Shown here piece after piece: positions 6,728-13,294 of a DNA stretch of 13,294 nucleotides. The stretch is from positions 1 to 13,294 of the forward strand of contig JAJDBI010000062.1 in assembly GCA_029261435.1 (NCBI GenBank), written 5' to 3'. The stretch is from Nitrospinaceae bacterium (lineage in GTDB: Bacteria > Nitrospinota > Nitrospinia > Nitrospinales > VA-1). The first letter of the stretch is position 1. Each line of letters opens with the position of its first letter. Below the pieces are notes generated by a model. It was given only the letters and a program-made list of their open reading frames with translations. It made no database searches and was not told the DNA's origin. Both the position numbers and the translations under genes were made by a program.

Positions 6728-8917
6728 ATGAAAATACTAATTTCTTTAGGCCTTATGGTATTGGGCATTTTCATAATTACCGTAACCTTCCTGATCTTTA
6801 AACCCCTGACAACCAACTTGAAGGAAATCGGTGGATTCCGCACAGAGGGACTTCACTCCCTGCAATCCATAAATTCCAAGTTTAACGGTGCGGTGGAAGA
6901 AAGTTTTGCTTATATAGTTTCCGGTGATATTCAAGAGAAGGAAGAGTTCTTGTCTTGGGAAAAGAACTTTAGACAAAATGCCAGACATCTTTTTCCCTTC
7001 AGCGAGCAAGACATTGCAGAACTGGGTGAAACCAGAGAAAGCGATGAAAGTGTTCTATATGAAAGGATAATTTCGGAACAACTGGTTATGGTCAAGCAGG
7101 CTAAAATCATGTTTGAGGAATACGAAACAACCGGCTCCGTTTCAGGTAAAACATTTCAAGAGTATGAAGCAACTGTAGATTTTATTTTGAATGCCCTGAA
7201 TGAAGCTGTGAAGATCGAACAAGAAGAAGTGGAATATCTCCAACAAGCTGCTTTAGGCAAGATCGAGCAATCCGAAAAAGTTATCTATGCTGTTTCAGTT
7301 ATTTCGTTGACTCTGGCTCTTGGCTTGGGGTTTTTCGCCTCCAAAACAATTTCCCAAACCAAATTGAAATCGACAAACGCAAGTCTTCAGGCCAGTGAAG
7401 AAAGAATCCGTCTGATTACAGATTCTGTACCGGTACTTATATCCTACATAGATACTGAACATTATTTTCGCTTTAATAATATGAGGTATGAAGATTGGTT
7501 TGGAAAATCAAGGAATGAGATCACTGACAAACATGCTGAAGAACTGTTAGGAAAAAATGCATATGGGCAGATTAAAGAATATTTTGACAGAGCCCTGTCC
7601 GGAGAAAGAGTTGTTCATGAAACCCTCATGCCCTATAAACATGGCCCAGCTCGCTATATCCAAGGAGAATTTATACCTGATTTTGATAACCATGGAAAAG
7701 TGAAAGGAATTTTTGCCCTGATAGCAGATATCACAAGAAACAAGGAAGCGGAAGAGGAACTGATTAAATCCAAAGAAGCGGCGGAAAAATCCAACCTGGC
7801 AAAATCTGAGTTTCTAACGCGTATGAGTCATGAATTCAGAACACCCATGAATGCTATTCTGGGGTTCGGTCAATTATTGAATATGGATTCTGAAAATTCT
7901 CTAACTAACCTTCAACAAAACAATGTTCGACATATCCTGAAGGCAGGCGACCATTTGCTGGAACTCATAAACGACATTCTCGATTTGTCTAAAATCGAAT
8001 CTGGGAAGGTGTCCCTGTCAATTGAAGAGTTTCACATTCATTCTTTATTGACTGAAGTAGTCAAATTGCTTCAACCCCTACTGGACGAACACGCGTTGGG
8101 CATTGAAATGGCCTCACCGGAAAAACCAGAACTGGCTGTCAGAGCAGATCGGGTTCGGTTAAAGCAGGTATTACTGAACTTGATGCACAACGCCATTAAG
8201 TACAACCGCAAGGACGGTAGAGTTTCTGTCTCCTGTAATAAACTGGATGAACAAAAAGTTCAAATCAGCGTTGAAGATACCGGAATCGGGATCAACCCGG
8301 AAAAACTTGAAGGCATTTTTAATCCCTTCGAACGAGGAGGCCCCGACATTGATCATATAGAAGGCACAGGGATCGGGCTGACCATTTCCCGCAAGCTGAT
8401 CAGCCTGATGAAAGGTTCCATAGATGTTCAAAGTGAAGAGGGGAAGGGAAGCTGTTTTTTCATTACCCTGCCCGAAGGTAAAGTTTCTTCTTCGCACACA
8501 GCTGAAAAATCTATCGCATGGCCTGAAAGATCTAATTCTCAAGATCAAGAAAACCATTTCACTGTGATTTATGTGGAGGACAATCCCGCGAATATGGAGC
8601 TGGTCGCATCTATTTTATTTCGCCCGGACTTAAAACTATTGCAGGCCCCCGATGCCAGACTGGGGATAGAACTGGCTAAAGCCCACAAGCCTGATTTAAT
8701 CTTAATGGACATTAATTTGCCGGGAATGGATGGTTACGAAGCTTTGAAAACGCTCAAGGCAGATCCGGCTTTCGACACAACTCCAATCATCGCATTGAGC
8801 GCCAACGCTATGGAATCGGATATCAAAAGAGGCTTATCCACTGGCTTCACTGATTACATCCCCAAACCTATTAACGTCCGGTCTTTTTTAGAAGTAGTAA
8901 ATAGATACCTGGTTTGA
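6728..8917 (+). CDS. membrane-bound hybrid sensor histidine kinase (CHASE3-like, PAS, HisKA, HATPase, REC)
   Basis: This 729-residue hybrid two-component kinase has TM1 at about 2-24, then a periplasmic, largely helical region of about 160 residues (CHASE3-like by length, composition and position), TM2 at about 184-204, and a PAS domain at about 222-336 with a short linker helix. The HisKA dimerisation helix carries the phospho-accepting H368 in RMSHEFRTP. The HATPase domain has N484/N488 (N box), DTGIGI (517-522), FNPFER (531-536) and GTGIGL (546-551). The C-terminal receiver domain (about 611-727) has E617/D618, the phospho-accepting D661 in MDINLPG, S691 and K713. All catalytic residues are present. 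No output domain is attached and no response regulator gene adjoins, so phosphate must go on to a phosphotransfer protein elsewhere. The ligand is not inferable. The ATG at 6728 lacks a clear Shine-Dalgarno sequence. Confidence 0.93.
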   Translation: MKILISLGLMVLGIFIITVTFLIFKPLTTNLKEIGGFRTEGLHSLQSINSKFNGAVEESFAYIVSGDIQEKEEFLSWEKNFRQNARHLFPFSEQDIAELGETRESDESVLYERIISEQLVMVKQAKIMFEEYETTGSVSGKTFQEYEATVDFILNALNEAVKIEQEEVEYLQQAALGKIEQSEKVIYAVSVISLTLALGLGFFASKTISQTKLKSTNASLQASEERIRLITDSVPVLISYIDTEHYFRFNNMRYEDWFGKSRNEITDKHAEELLGKNAYGQIKEYFDRALSGERVVHETLMPYKHGPARYIQGEFIPDFDNHGKVKGIFALIADITRNKEAEEELIKSKEAAEKSNLAKSEFLTRMSHEFRTPMNAILGFGQLLNMDSENSLTNLQQNNVRHILKAGDHLLELINDILDLSKIESGKVSLSIEEFHIHSLLTEVVKLLQPLLDEHALGIEMASPEKPELAVRADRVRLKQVLLNLMHNAIKYNRKDGRVSVSCNKLDEQKVQISVEDTGIGINPEKLEGIFNPFERGGPDIDHIEGTGIGLTISRKLISLMKGSIDVQSEEGKGSCFFITLPEGKVSSSHTAEKSIAWPERSNSQDQENHFTVIYVEDNPANMELVASILFRPDLKLLQAPDARLGIELAKAHKPDLILMDINLPGMDGYEALKTLKADPAFDTTPIIALSANAMESDIKRGLSTGFTDYIPKPINVRSFLEVVNRYLV

Positions 8918-9115
8918 CTTCTCCCCCAACGCTTGTTTATATTTTTTTACAGGCATCTCGCATTATTTTAAATTTTTGGGAATCCGTTCTATGTCTGAAG
9001 TTTTATAGAATAATAAAGAGGTGTGCCTTATCTTAAATATAAGAAATTCTCTTAAGGCTTGGTCGTAGTTTGAACGCAAGCTATGTTCTCAGCTAAAAAT
9101 GAATGAGACCTGAAA

Positions 9116-10195
9116 TTGATATACTTAGAACTTGAAACCTTGGAAGAGCAAGCTCAAAACCTATCGATTTTTCCCGAAGAAAACCCCAATCCTGTTTTCA
9201 GGATCTCTGGAGAGGGAAAAATTCTATATGCCAACTTCGCCAGCAAGAACATACTGGAAACATGGGAAACAGGAATAGGGAGAACCCTCCCTGAAATGTT
9301 TTTCAATAAAACCCTACCTGTTTTTGAAAGTCATAAATCCCTTGAAGTCGAGCATCAGGTTTCAGACCAGTTTTATTCTTTCATCATTAATTATGTTTCA
9401 GGAAAAGAATACGCCAATGTCTATGCACAAAATATTACCGAAAAGAAAAAAGCCGAGGAAGCAATGCTGCATGCCAAAGACGAAGCCGAAAAGGCAAACC
9501 AGGCCAAGTCCGGATTTCTCGCGAAAATGAGCCATGAATTGAGAACGCCTATGAACGCCATACTGGGGTTTACTCAGCTTTTACAAATGAATTCCGAAAA
9601 TAATTTAACCGAGCTCCAGAAAAAAAATCTGGGTCAAATTCTGGGGGCAGGAAATCACCTTCTAAACCTCATCAATGAAGTTCTCGATCTCGCCAAGGTA
9701 GAGTCAGGAAGTATTTCTTTGAACCTTGAGCCCATAAATGTAGTCGACTTGATAGAAGAAATGGAGGGGCTTTTCCAGTCTATCGCCAATAATTATGATA
9801 TTCGATTCTCCATGGCGCTGGACTCTTCCATGATGCTTACGGCCCGAGCCGATAAAACCCGTTTGAAGCAGGTTATTTTGAATCTGGTTTCCAATGCCAT
9901 TAAATATAATCACAAAGGGGGTTCTGTCACGGTGGCTTGCAAACCTGTAAATCATAAAACCCTTCAGGTCGATGTGATAGATACCGGCCCCGGGATATCT
10001 ATTAATGATCAGGACAAGTTATTTGAACCTTTTAACCGGCTGGGAAATGAGAACTCGGTTGTGGAAGGTACAGGTATTGGCCTCGCAGTGACCAAGGAAT
10101 TGGTCGAACTGATGGAGGGTTCTATTGGTTTGAAAAGCCGGTTAGGAGAAGGAAGCCATTTTTATATCAAATTGCCCGTTGCGGATAAATCTTAG
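9116..10195 (+). CDS. soluble PAS-domain sensor histidine kinase, paralogue of the upstream kinase
   Basis: This 359-residue protein has no transmembrane segment, so it is probably cytoplasmic. A PAS domain (about 15-108) begins ENPNPVFRISGEGKILYAN and is followed by a linker helix. HisKA carries H140 in KMSHELRTP. HATPase has N256/N260, DTGPGI (289-294), EPFNR (304-308) and GTGIGL (318-323). The HisKA region (about 120-205) aligns without gaps to residues 348-433 of the upstream hybrid kinase and most positions agree, so the two are duplicates; this one lacks the membrane region and the receiver domain. The frame opens after a stop at 9104, and the only start before the PAS domain is TTG at 9116 (or CTG at 9110), with no clear Shine-Dalgarno sequence. 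An out-of-frame ATG at 9103 reads ten codons into this region before stopping. It may signal through the same partner as its neighbour. Confidence 0.88.
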   Translation: MIYLELETLEEQAQNLSIFPEENPNPVFRISGEGKILYANFASKNILETWETGIGRTLPEMFFNKTLPVFESHKSLEVEHQVSDQFYSFIINYVSGKEYANVYAQNITEKKKAEEAMLHAKDEAEKANQAKSGFLAKMSHELRTPMNAILGFTQLLQMNSENNLTELQKKNLGQILGAGNHLLNLINEVLDLAKVESGSISLNLEPINVVDLIEEMEGLFQSIANNYDIRFSMALDSSMMLTARADKTRLKQVILNLVSNAIKYNHKGGSVTVACKPVNHKTLQVDVIDTGPGISINDQDKLFEPFNRLGNENSVVEGTGIGLAVTKELVELMEGSIGLKSRLGEGSHFYIKLPVADKS

Positions 10196-10199
10196 AGGT

Positions 10200-10223
10200 T
10201 TGCAGTTTTTATTTTTTCTGCAA
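10200..10223. terminator. inverted repeat between convergent genes, possible terminator
   Basis: TTGCAG (10200-10205) and CTGCAA (10218-10223) form a perfect 6-bp inverted repeat around a T-rich 12-nt loop. It sits in the 38-bp gap between the convergent soluble kinase and symporter genes, where a bidirectional terminator would be expected. The T run is in the loop rather than after the stem, so it is not a textbook intrinsic terminator. Confidence 0.3.
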
Positions 10224-10233
10224 CTACTCATGA

Positions 10234-11655
10234 TTATTCCCGGGTTAGGCGGCTGACGAAATAAATAGACAAAGTGGCGACAAGAAAAGCTGGAACCAGT
10301 TCATAAATTACAGTGTCCGACAGCCCTGTCGCTTTCCAGACAAGAGTCGTTAAAAATCCGGTCAACATTCCGGCTATGGCTCCCTTTCGAGTTATATTTT
10401 TTGAGTACAGAGTGAACAAAATAAGTGGACCAAAACTCGCCCCCAGCCCCGACCAGGCAAACAGCACGAACCAGAAAATAACCCGTGTTTCTCCCAGCGC
10501 AATAAACATAGCTCCCAGCCCCAACATCAGCACTGTTACCCGGCTGACCAGAAGAATCGACTCATGCGACAAAGTTTTCTTAAGCATTTTGGAGTAAACA
10601 TCATGAGCCACCGCCGAAGCGGCAACCAGAATCTGTGCCGACACCGTGGACATAATGGCGGCTAACACTCCCGTCAGGACTATCGCCATTAACAAGGTTG
10701 GCAATAAATGTTCCGCCGCTTTGGGAAACAGGTGTTCGGGGTCTTCCAACCCCGGAAACAGAGCCTGCCCACAAATACCCAATAGAATGGATGAGGAATA
10801 AACCATCAGCCCCCAGCCTAAGGCGATCCATGTTCCCTTTTCGATGGTCTCTGTATTTTTCGCTGCCATGTAGCGGGTAACGACATGCGGTTGGCCGGGG
10901 TAACCAAGACCAATCCCCAACAAACCCACCATGGAACCCAAGAAAACCGCTGTGGATTTTCCTCCCATCCACTGTAAAGTTTCAGGCGACGCTTTTCCCA
11001 CTTCCACTATCATTCCAGAAAAACCACCCAGACTGGTCAGTGCCACCAGCGAAAGAACAACCAGCCCCAATACCATAATGATTCCTTGAGCAAAGTCGGT
11101 CCAGGCTACAGCGCGTACTCCGCCCATCATGGTATAAACAAGCACAATTGCCCCACCCACAGAAATACTGATGATATGTGGGATGCCAAAAATAGCATCG
11201 AAAGTTTTACCGATGGCCGTGAACTGTGCTGCCACATAAGCCATCATGCAGGAAAAAATGATCACTACCGAAATCATGCGCAAGACATGACTCTTGTCAT
11301 TAAAATGGTTTTCAAAATAGTCCGGGAGGGTGATGGCTTGATTCTCTTCAGAATGTTTGCGCAGTCGCTCGGCAATGAATAACCAATTGACCAGATAGCC
11401 CAACAGGCAGCCGGGCATAAACCAGATTGCAGATAGACCCTCCTTATATGCCAGCCCCACCGTTCCCAATACTGCCCAGGCACTCTCGGAACTCGCTGTA
11501 GACGAGATCGCCGTCACCCAGGCCTTCAAAGATCGGTCAGCAAGAAAAAAATCCAATGGCGAACGGGTCACCCGCGCCGTCCATACTCCTATACCCAGCA
11601 TGGTCAGCACATAAAAAATGAAAACAACCGCAATAGTTCCAGAGAGTTCTGTCAT
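10234..11655 (-). CDS. sodium:solute symporter, PutP-like (SSS family), probable Na+/proline symporter
   Basis: This 473-residue integral inner-membrane protein has about 13 hydrophobic segments, the usual number and length for the SSS family. Na+-driven uptake of proline is the best guess, because the sequence around GYPGQPHVVTRYMAAK (251-266) and MSTVSAQILVAASA (335-348) closely follows E. coli PutP, with S336-T337 matching the PutP Na+-site Ser-Thr pair. In TM2 the PutP motif ASDMSGW reads ASSESAW (54-60): the PutP Na+-site Asp is Ser here, with Glu next to it, while the following Ser (58) is kept. Related carriers for other solutes cannot be excluded. The ATG at 11655 has no clear Shine-Dalgarno sequence. 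It is divergent from leuS and convergent with the soluble kinase gene. Confidence 0.85.
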   Translation of the reverse strand: MTELSGTIAVVFIFYVLTMLGIGVWTARVTRSPLDFFLADRSLKAWVTAISSTASSESAWAVLGTVGLAYKEGLSAIWFMPGCLLGYLVNWLFIAERLRKHSEENQAITLPDYFENHFNDKSHVLRMISVVIIFSCMMAYVAAQFTAIGKTFDAIFGIPHIISISVGGAIVLVYTMMGGVRAVAWTDFAQGIIMVLGLVVLSLVALTSLGGFSGMIVEVGKASPETLQWMGGKSTAVFLGSMVGLLGIGLGYPGQPHVVTRYMAAKNTETIEKGTWIALGWGLMVYSSSILLGICGQALFPGLEDPEHLFPKAAEHLLPTLLMAIVLTGVLAAIMSTVSAQILVAASAVAHDVYSKMLKKTLSHESILLVSRVTVLMLGLGAMFIALGETRVIFWFVLFAWSGLGASFGPLILFTLYSKNITRKGAIAGMLTGFLTTLVWKATGLSDTVIYELVPAFLVATLSIYFVSRLTRE

Positions 11656-11721
11656 ATCATCAGGCTTGAGTCAAAAGGCAATGGCTTTCGTTTACTAGCA
11701 AATGTTTTGTCATCGGCTTTA

Positions 11722-11730
11722 TGCTAAAAT
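11722..11730 (+). promoter_or_regulatory. extended -10 promoter candidate for leuS
   Basis: TGCTAAAAT is an extended -10 element: TG, one base, then TAAAAT, five of six consensus positions. It sits about 50 bp before the leuS ATG. TTGTCA at 11707-11712 is too close (12-bp spacer) to serve as its -35, so recognition would rest on the extended -10. A 7-bp direct repeat AAATTTG (11727-11733 and 11741-11747) overlaps the start region. The same 125-bp gap must also hold the symporter promoter, which I could not place. Confidence 0.4.
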
Positions 11731-11780
11731 TTGTATTCTTAAATTTGGTTTAACCTTTTCCTATGGATAATGCTTAATCT

Positions 11781-13294
11781 ATGAACCCCTACGAACCCAA
11801 TTCCATCGAAGCCAAATGGCAGGCTCACTGGGAAGAAAATAAGTCGTTTAAAGTCGAGTTAGACTCTTCCAAAGAAAAATACTACTTGCTGGAAATGTTT
11901 CCCTATCCGTCTGGAAGAATCCACATGGGGCATGTGCGCAACTATAGCATTGGCGATGCGCTGGCCCGATTCAAGCGCATGCAAGGTTATAACGTTCTAC
12001 ACCCGCTGGGTTGGGACGCATTTGGAATGCCGGCAGAGAACGCCGCCATTAAAAACAAGAGCCACCCTGCAAAATGGACGTTTGAAAATATTAGCACCAT
12101 GCGCGAGCAGATTAAGGCATTGGGACTCAGCTACGACTGGGATCGAGAAATTGCAACCTGCCACCCCGGTTATTATAAATGGAATCAATGGTTTTTTCTA
12201 AAGTTCCTGGAAAAAGGCATTGCCTACCGAAAAAACTCTACCATCAATTGGTGTGAAGACTGCCAAACAGTGCTCGCCAATGAACAAGTTGTAGATGGCT
12301 GTTGCTGGCGGTGCGATAACGAAGTCTTACAAAAACAGCAGGAGGGGTGGTTCTTCAAAATCACCGACTATGCTGATCGTCTCCTGGAAGGTTGCAAAAC
12401 CCTTTCGGGAAAATGGCCGGAACAAGTGCTGACCATGCAAACAAACTGGATTGGTAAAAGTTTTGGTGCTGAAGTAGACTTTAAAGTCCAACAAAGCGAC
12501 GAAGTCATTAAAGTGTTCACCACCCGTCCAGATACTTTATATGGAGCCATGTTCATGGTGCTGGCTCCCGAACACCCACTCACCGAGAAACTTTCGCGCG
12601 GAACCGAACAAGAAAAAGCTATTGACGCTTTTGTCAAAAAGGTGAAAATCCAGGACACCATAGCCCGGACCAGTGAGGGCGGCGAAAAAGAAGGCGTATT
12701 CACCGGTGCTTATGCCGTGAATCCCCTGACCGGAGAATCCATTCCCGTATGGACGGCCAACTTTGTACTCATGGATTATGGCACCGGCGCGATCATGTCT
12801 GTTCCGGCTCACGATCAGCGGGATCTGGATTTTGCCCGTAAATATGATCTTCCTGTCCGGGTGGTCATCCAACCTGAGTCCGGCCCGGTTGATGCAGATG
12901 CTCTGGCCTTCACAGCTGATGGTGCAATGGTAAACTCCGCTTCTTTCGATGGGCTCATCGGTCAGGAAGCCCGCAAAGCAGTTTGCCAGTATCTGGAAAA
13001 AGAAGGCATCGGAAAAGCCACGATCAATTACCGGCTTCGCGATTGGGGAGTCTCCCGACAACGTTATTGGGGAACGCCCATTCCAGTCATCCATTGTTCA
13101 GATTGCGGGATCGTACCCGTTCCTGAAAATCAATTGCCGGTCGAATTGCCTCTCGATGCGCAATTGGGGGAAAACGGCCAGTCTCCTCTACACACTCTGG
13201 AGTCTTTCTATAAAACATCCTGCCCAAAATGTGGGTCCGATGCCCGTCGTGATACCGACACCCTAGATACTTTTCTTTGCTCTTCCTGGTATTT
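11781..13294 (+). CDS. leuS: leucyl-tRNA synthetase, N-terminal part (cut by the window edge)
   Basis: LeuRS charges tRNA-Leu with leucine in the cytosol; 504 complete codons are visible and the rest lies beyond the window. The start MNPYEPNSIEAKW matches the family, an in-frame stop lies at 11775, and the ATG has no clear Shine-Dalgarno sequence. Visible parts: the HIGH motif as HMGH (48-51) in YPSGRIHMGHVRNY; a zinc-type region with CEDC (158-161) and CCWRC (174-178); the CP1 editing domain with the Thr-rich TTRPDT (247-252) and the editing Asp 345 in VPAHD; and DWGVSRQRYWGTPIP. Numbering at the editing site coincides with E. coli LeuRS, so editing should be intact. The KMSKS loop and anticodon-binding domain are not in the window. 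Confidence 0.97.
   Translation, partial: MNPYEPNSIEAKWQAHWEENKSFKVELDSSKEKYYLLEMFPYPSGRIHMGHVRNYSIGDALARFKRMQGYNVLHPLGWDAFGMPAENAAIKNKSHPAKWTFENISTMREQIKALGLSYDWDREIATCHPGYYKWNQWFFLKFLEKGIAYRKNSTINWCEDCQTVLANEQVVDGCCWRCDNEVLQKQQEGWFFKITDYADRLLEGCKTLSGKWPEQVLTMQTNWIGKSFGAEVDFKVQQSDEVIKVFTTRPDTLYGAMFMVLAPEHPLTEKLSRGTEQEKAIDAFVKKVKIQDTIARTSEGGEKEGVFTGAYAVNPLTGESIPVWTANFVLMDYGTGAIMSVPAHDQRDLDFARKYDLPVRVVIQPESGPVDADALAFTADGAMVNSASFDGLIGQEARKAVCQYLEKEGIGKATINYRLRDWGVSRQRYWGTPIPVIHCSDCGIVPVPENQLPVELPLDAQLGENGQSPLHTLESFYKTSCPKCGSDARRDTDTLDTFLCSSWY

Noticed and set aside
8171..8557. Open frame antisense to the HATPase region of the hybrid kinase
   Set aside because: All HATPase boxes are on the plus strand here and the antisense product resembles nothing.
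11656..11780. T-box or other riboswitch before leuS
   Set aside because: The leader is only about 50 nt from the candidate promoter, has no T-box sequence and no terminator-antiterminator pair. A four-codon frame MDNA at 11763 has no leucine codons, so it is not an attenuator peptide.
12537..13094. Open frame of about 185 codons antisense to leuS
   Set aside because: It overlaps the conserved LeuRS editing domain, whose motifs are intact on the plus strand; the antisense product shows no family features.
1..13294. Mobile elements, CRISPR array, phage or attachment site next to the tRNA
   Set aside because: I saw no transposase or integrase, no regularly spaced repeats and no repeat of the tRNA sequence elsewhere in the window. 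The tRNA 3' half, where integration usually occurs, is outside the window.

Overview
The window looks like ordinary chromosomal DNA of a Gram-negative (diderm, LPS-making) bacterium. The diagnostic genes are lpxK (lipid A 4'-kinase) and two tandem Kdo-transferase (waaA/kdtA) genes. Base composition is moderate, and almost no gene has a good Shine-Dalgarno sequence. I cannot fix the taxon from the sequence. The gene mix would suit a deltaproteobacterium-like or Nitrospinota-like lineage, but this is a guess.

Layout, left to right. (1) The 5' half of a tRNA, most likely tRNA-Thr(UGU), lies on the minus strand at the left edge, with its own sigma70-type promoter. (2) Minus-strand genes at 330-3900: a small lipoprotein with a strong promoter of its own, a deaminase-type amidohydrolase and an isoprenylcysteine-methyltransferase-like membrane protein (likely one transcript), and lpxK. 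(3) A 111-bp divergent intergenic region between lpxK and waaA holds three perfect palindromes. (4) Plus strand: waaA copy 1 with canonical motifs and waaA copy 2, which is diverged at the conserved E-x-E-x-W-P motif. (5) Plus strand: two related sensor kinases, a membrane-bound hybrid kinase (CHASE3-like region, PAS, HisKA, HATPase, REC) and a soluble PAS kinase starting at TTG. (6) Minus strand: a PutP-like sodium:solute symporter. (7) Plus strand: leuS (leucyl-tRNA synthetase), cut by the right edge.

Functionally, lpxK and waaA form a divergent lipid A-Kdo assembly locus. LpxK phosphorylates the lipid A disaccharide and WaaA adds Kdo to the product, so their shared palindrome-rich control region could coordinate the two. 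The two kinases share a nearly superimposable HisKA region and probably arose by duplication. No DNA-binding response regulator is encoded beside them, so their output lies elsewhere. tRNA, leuS and putP are not obviously connected to the rest.

I see no mobile element, CRISPR array, phage gene or clearly undescribed multi-gene system. The best leads are the degenerate second WaaA, the palindrome cluster between lpxK and waaA, the amidohydrolase (possibly a menaquinone-pathway deaminase), and the kinase duplication.
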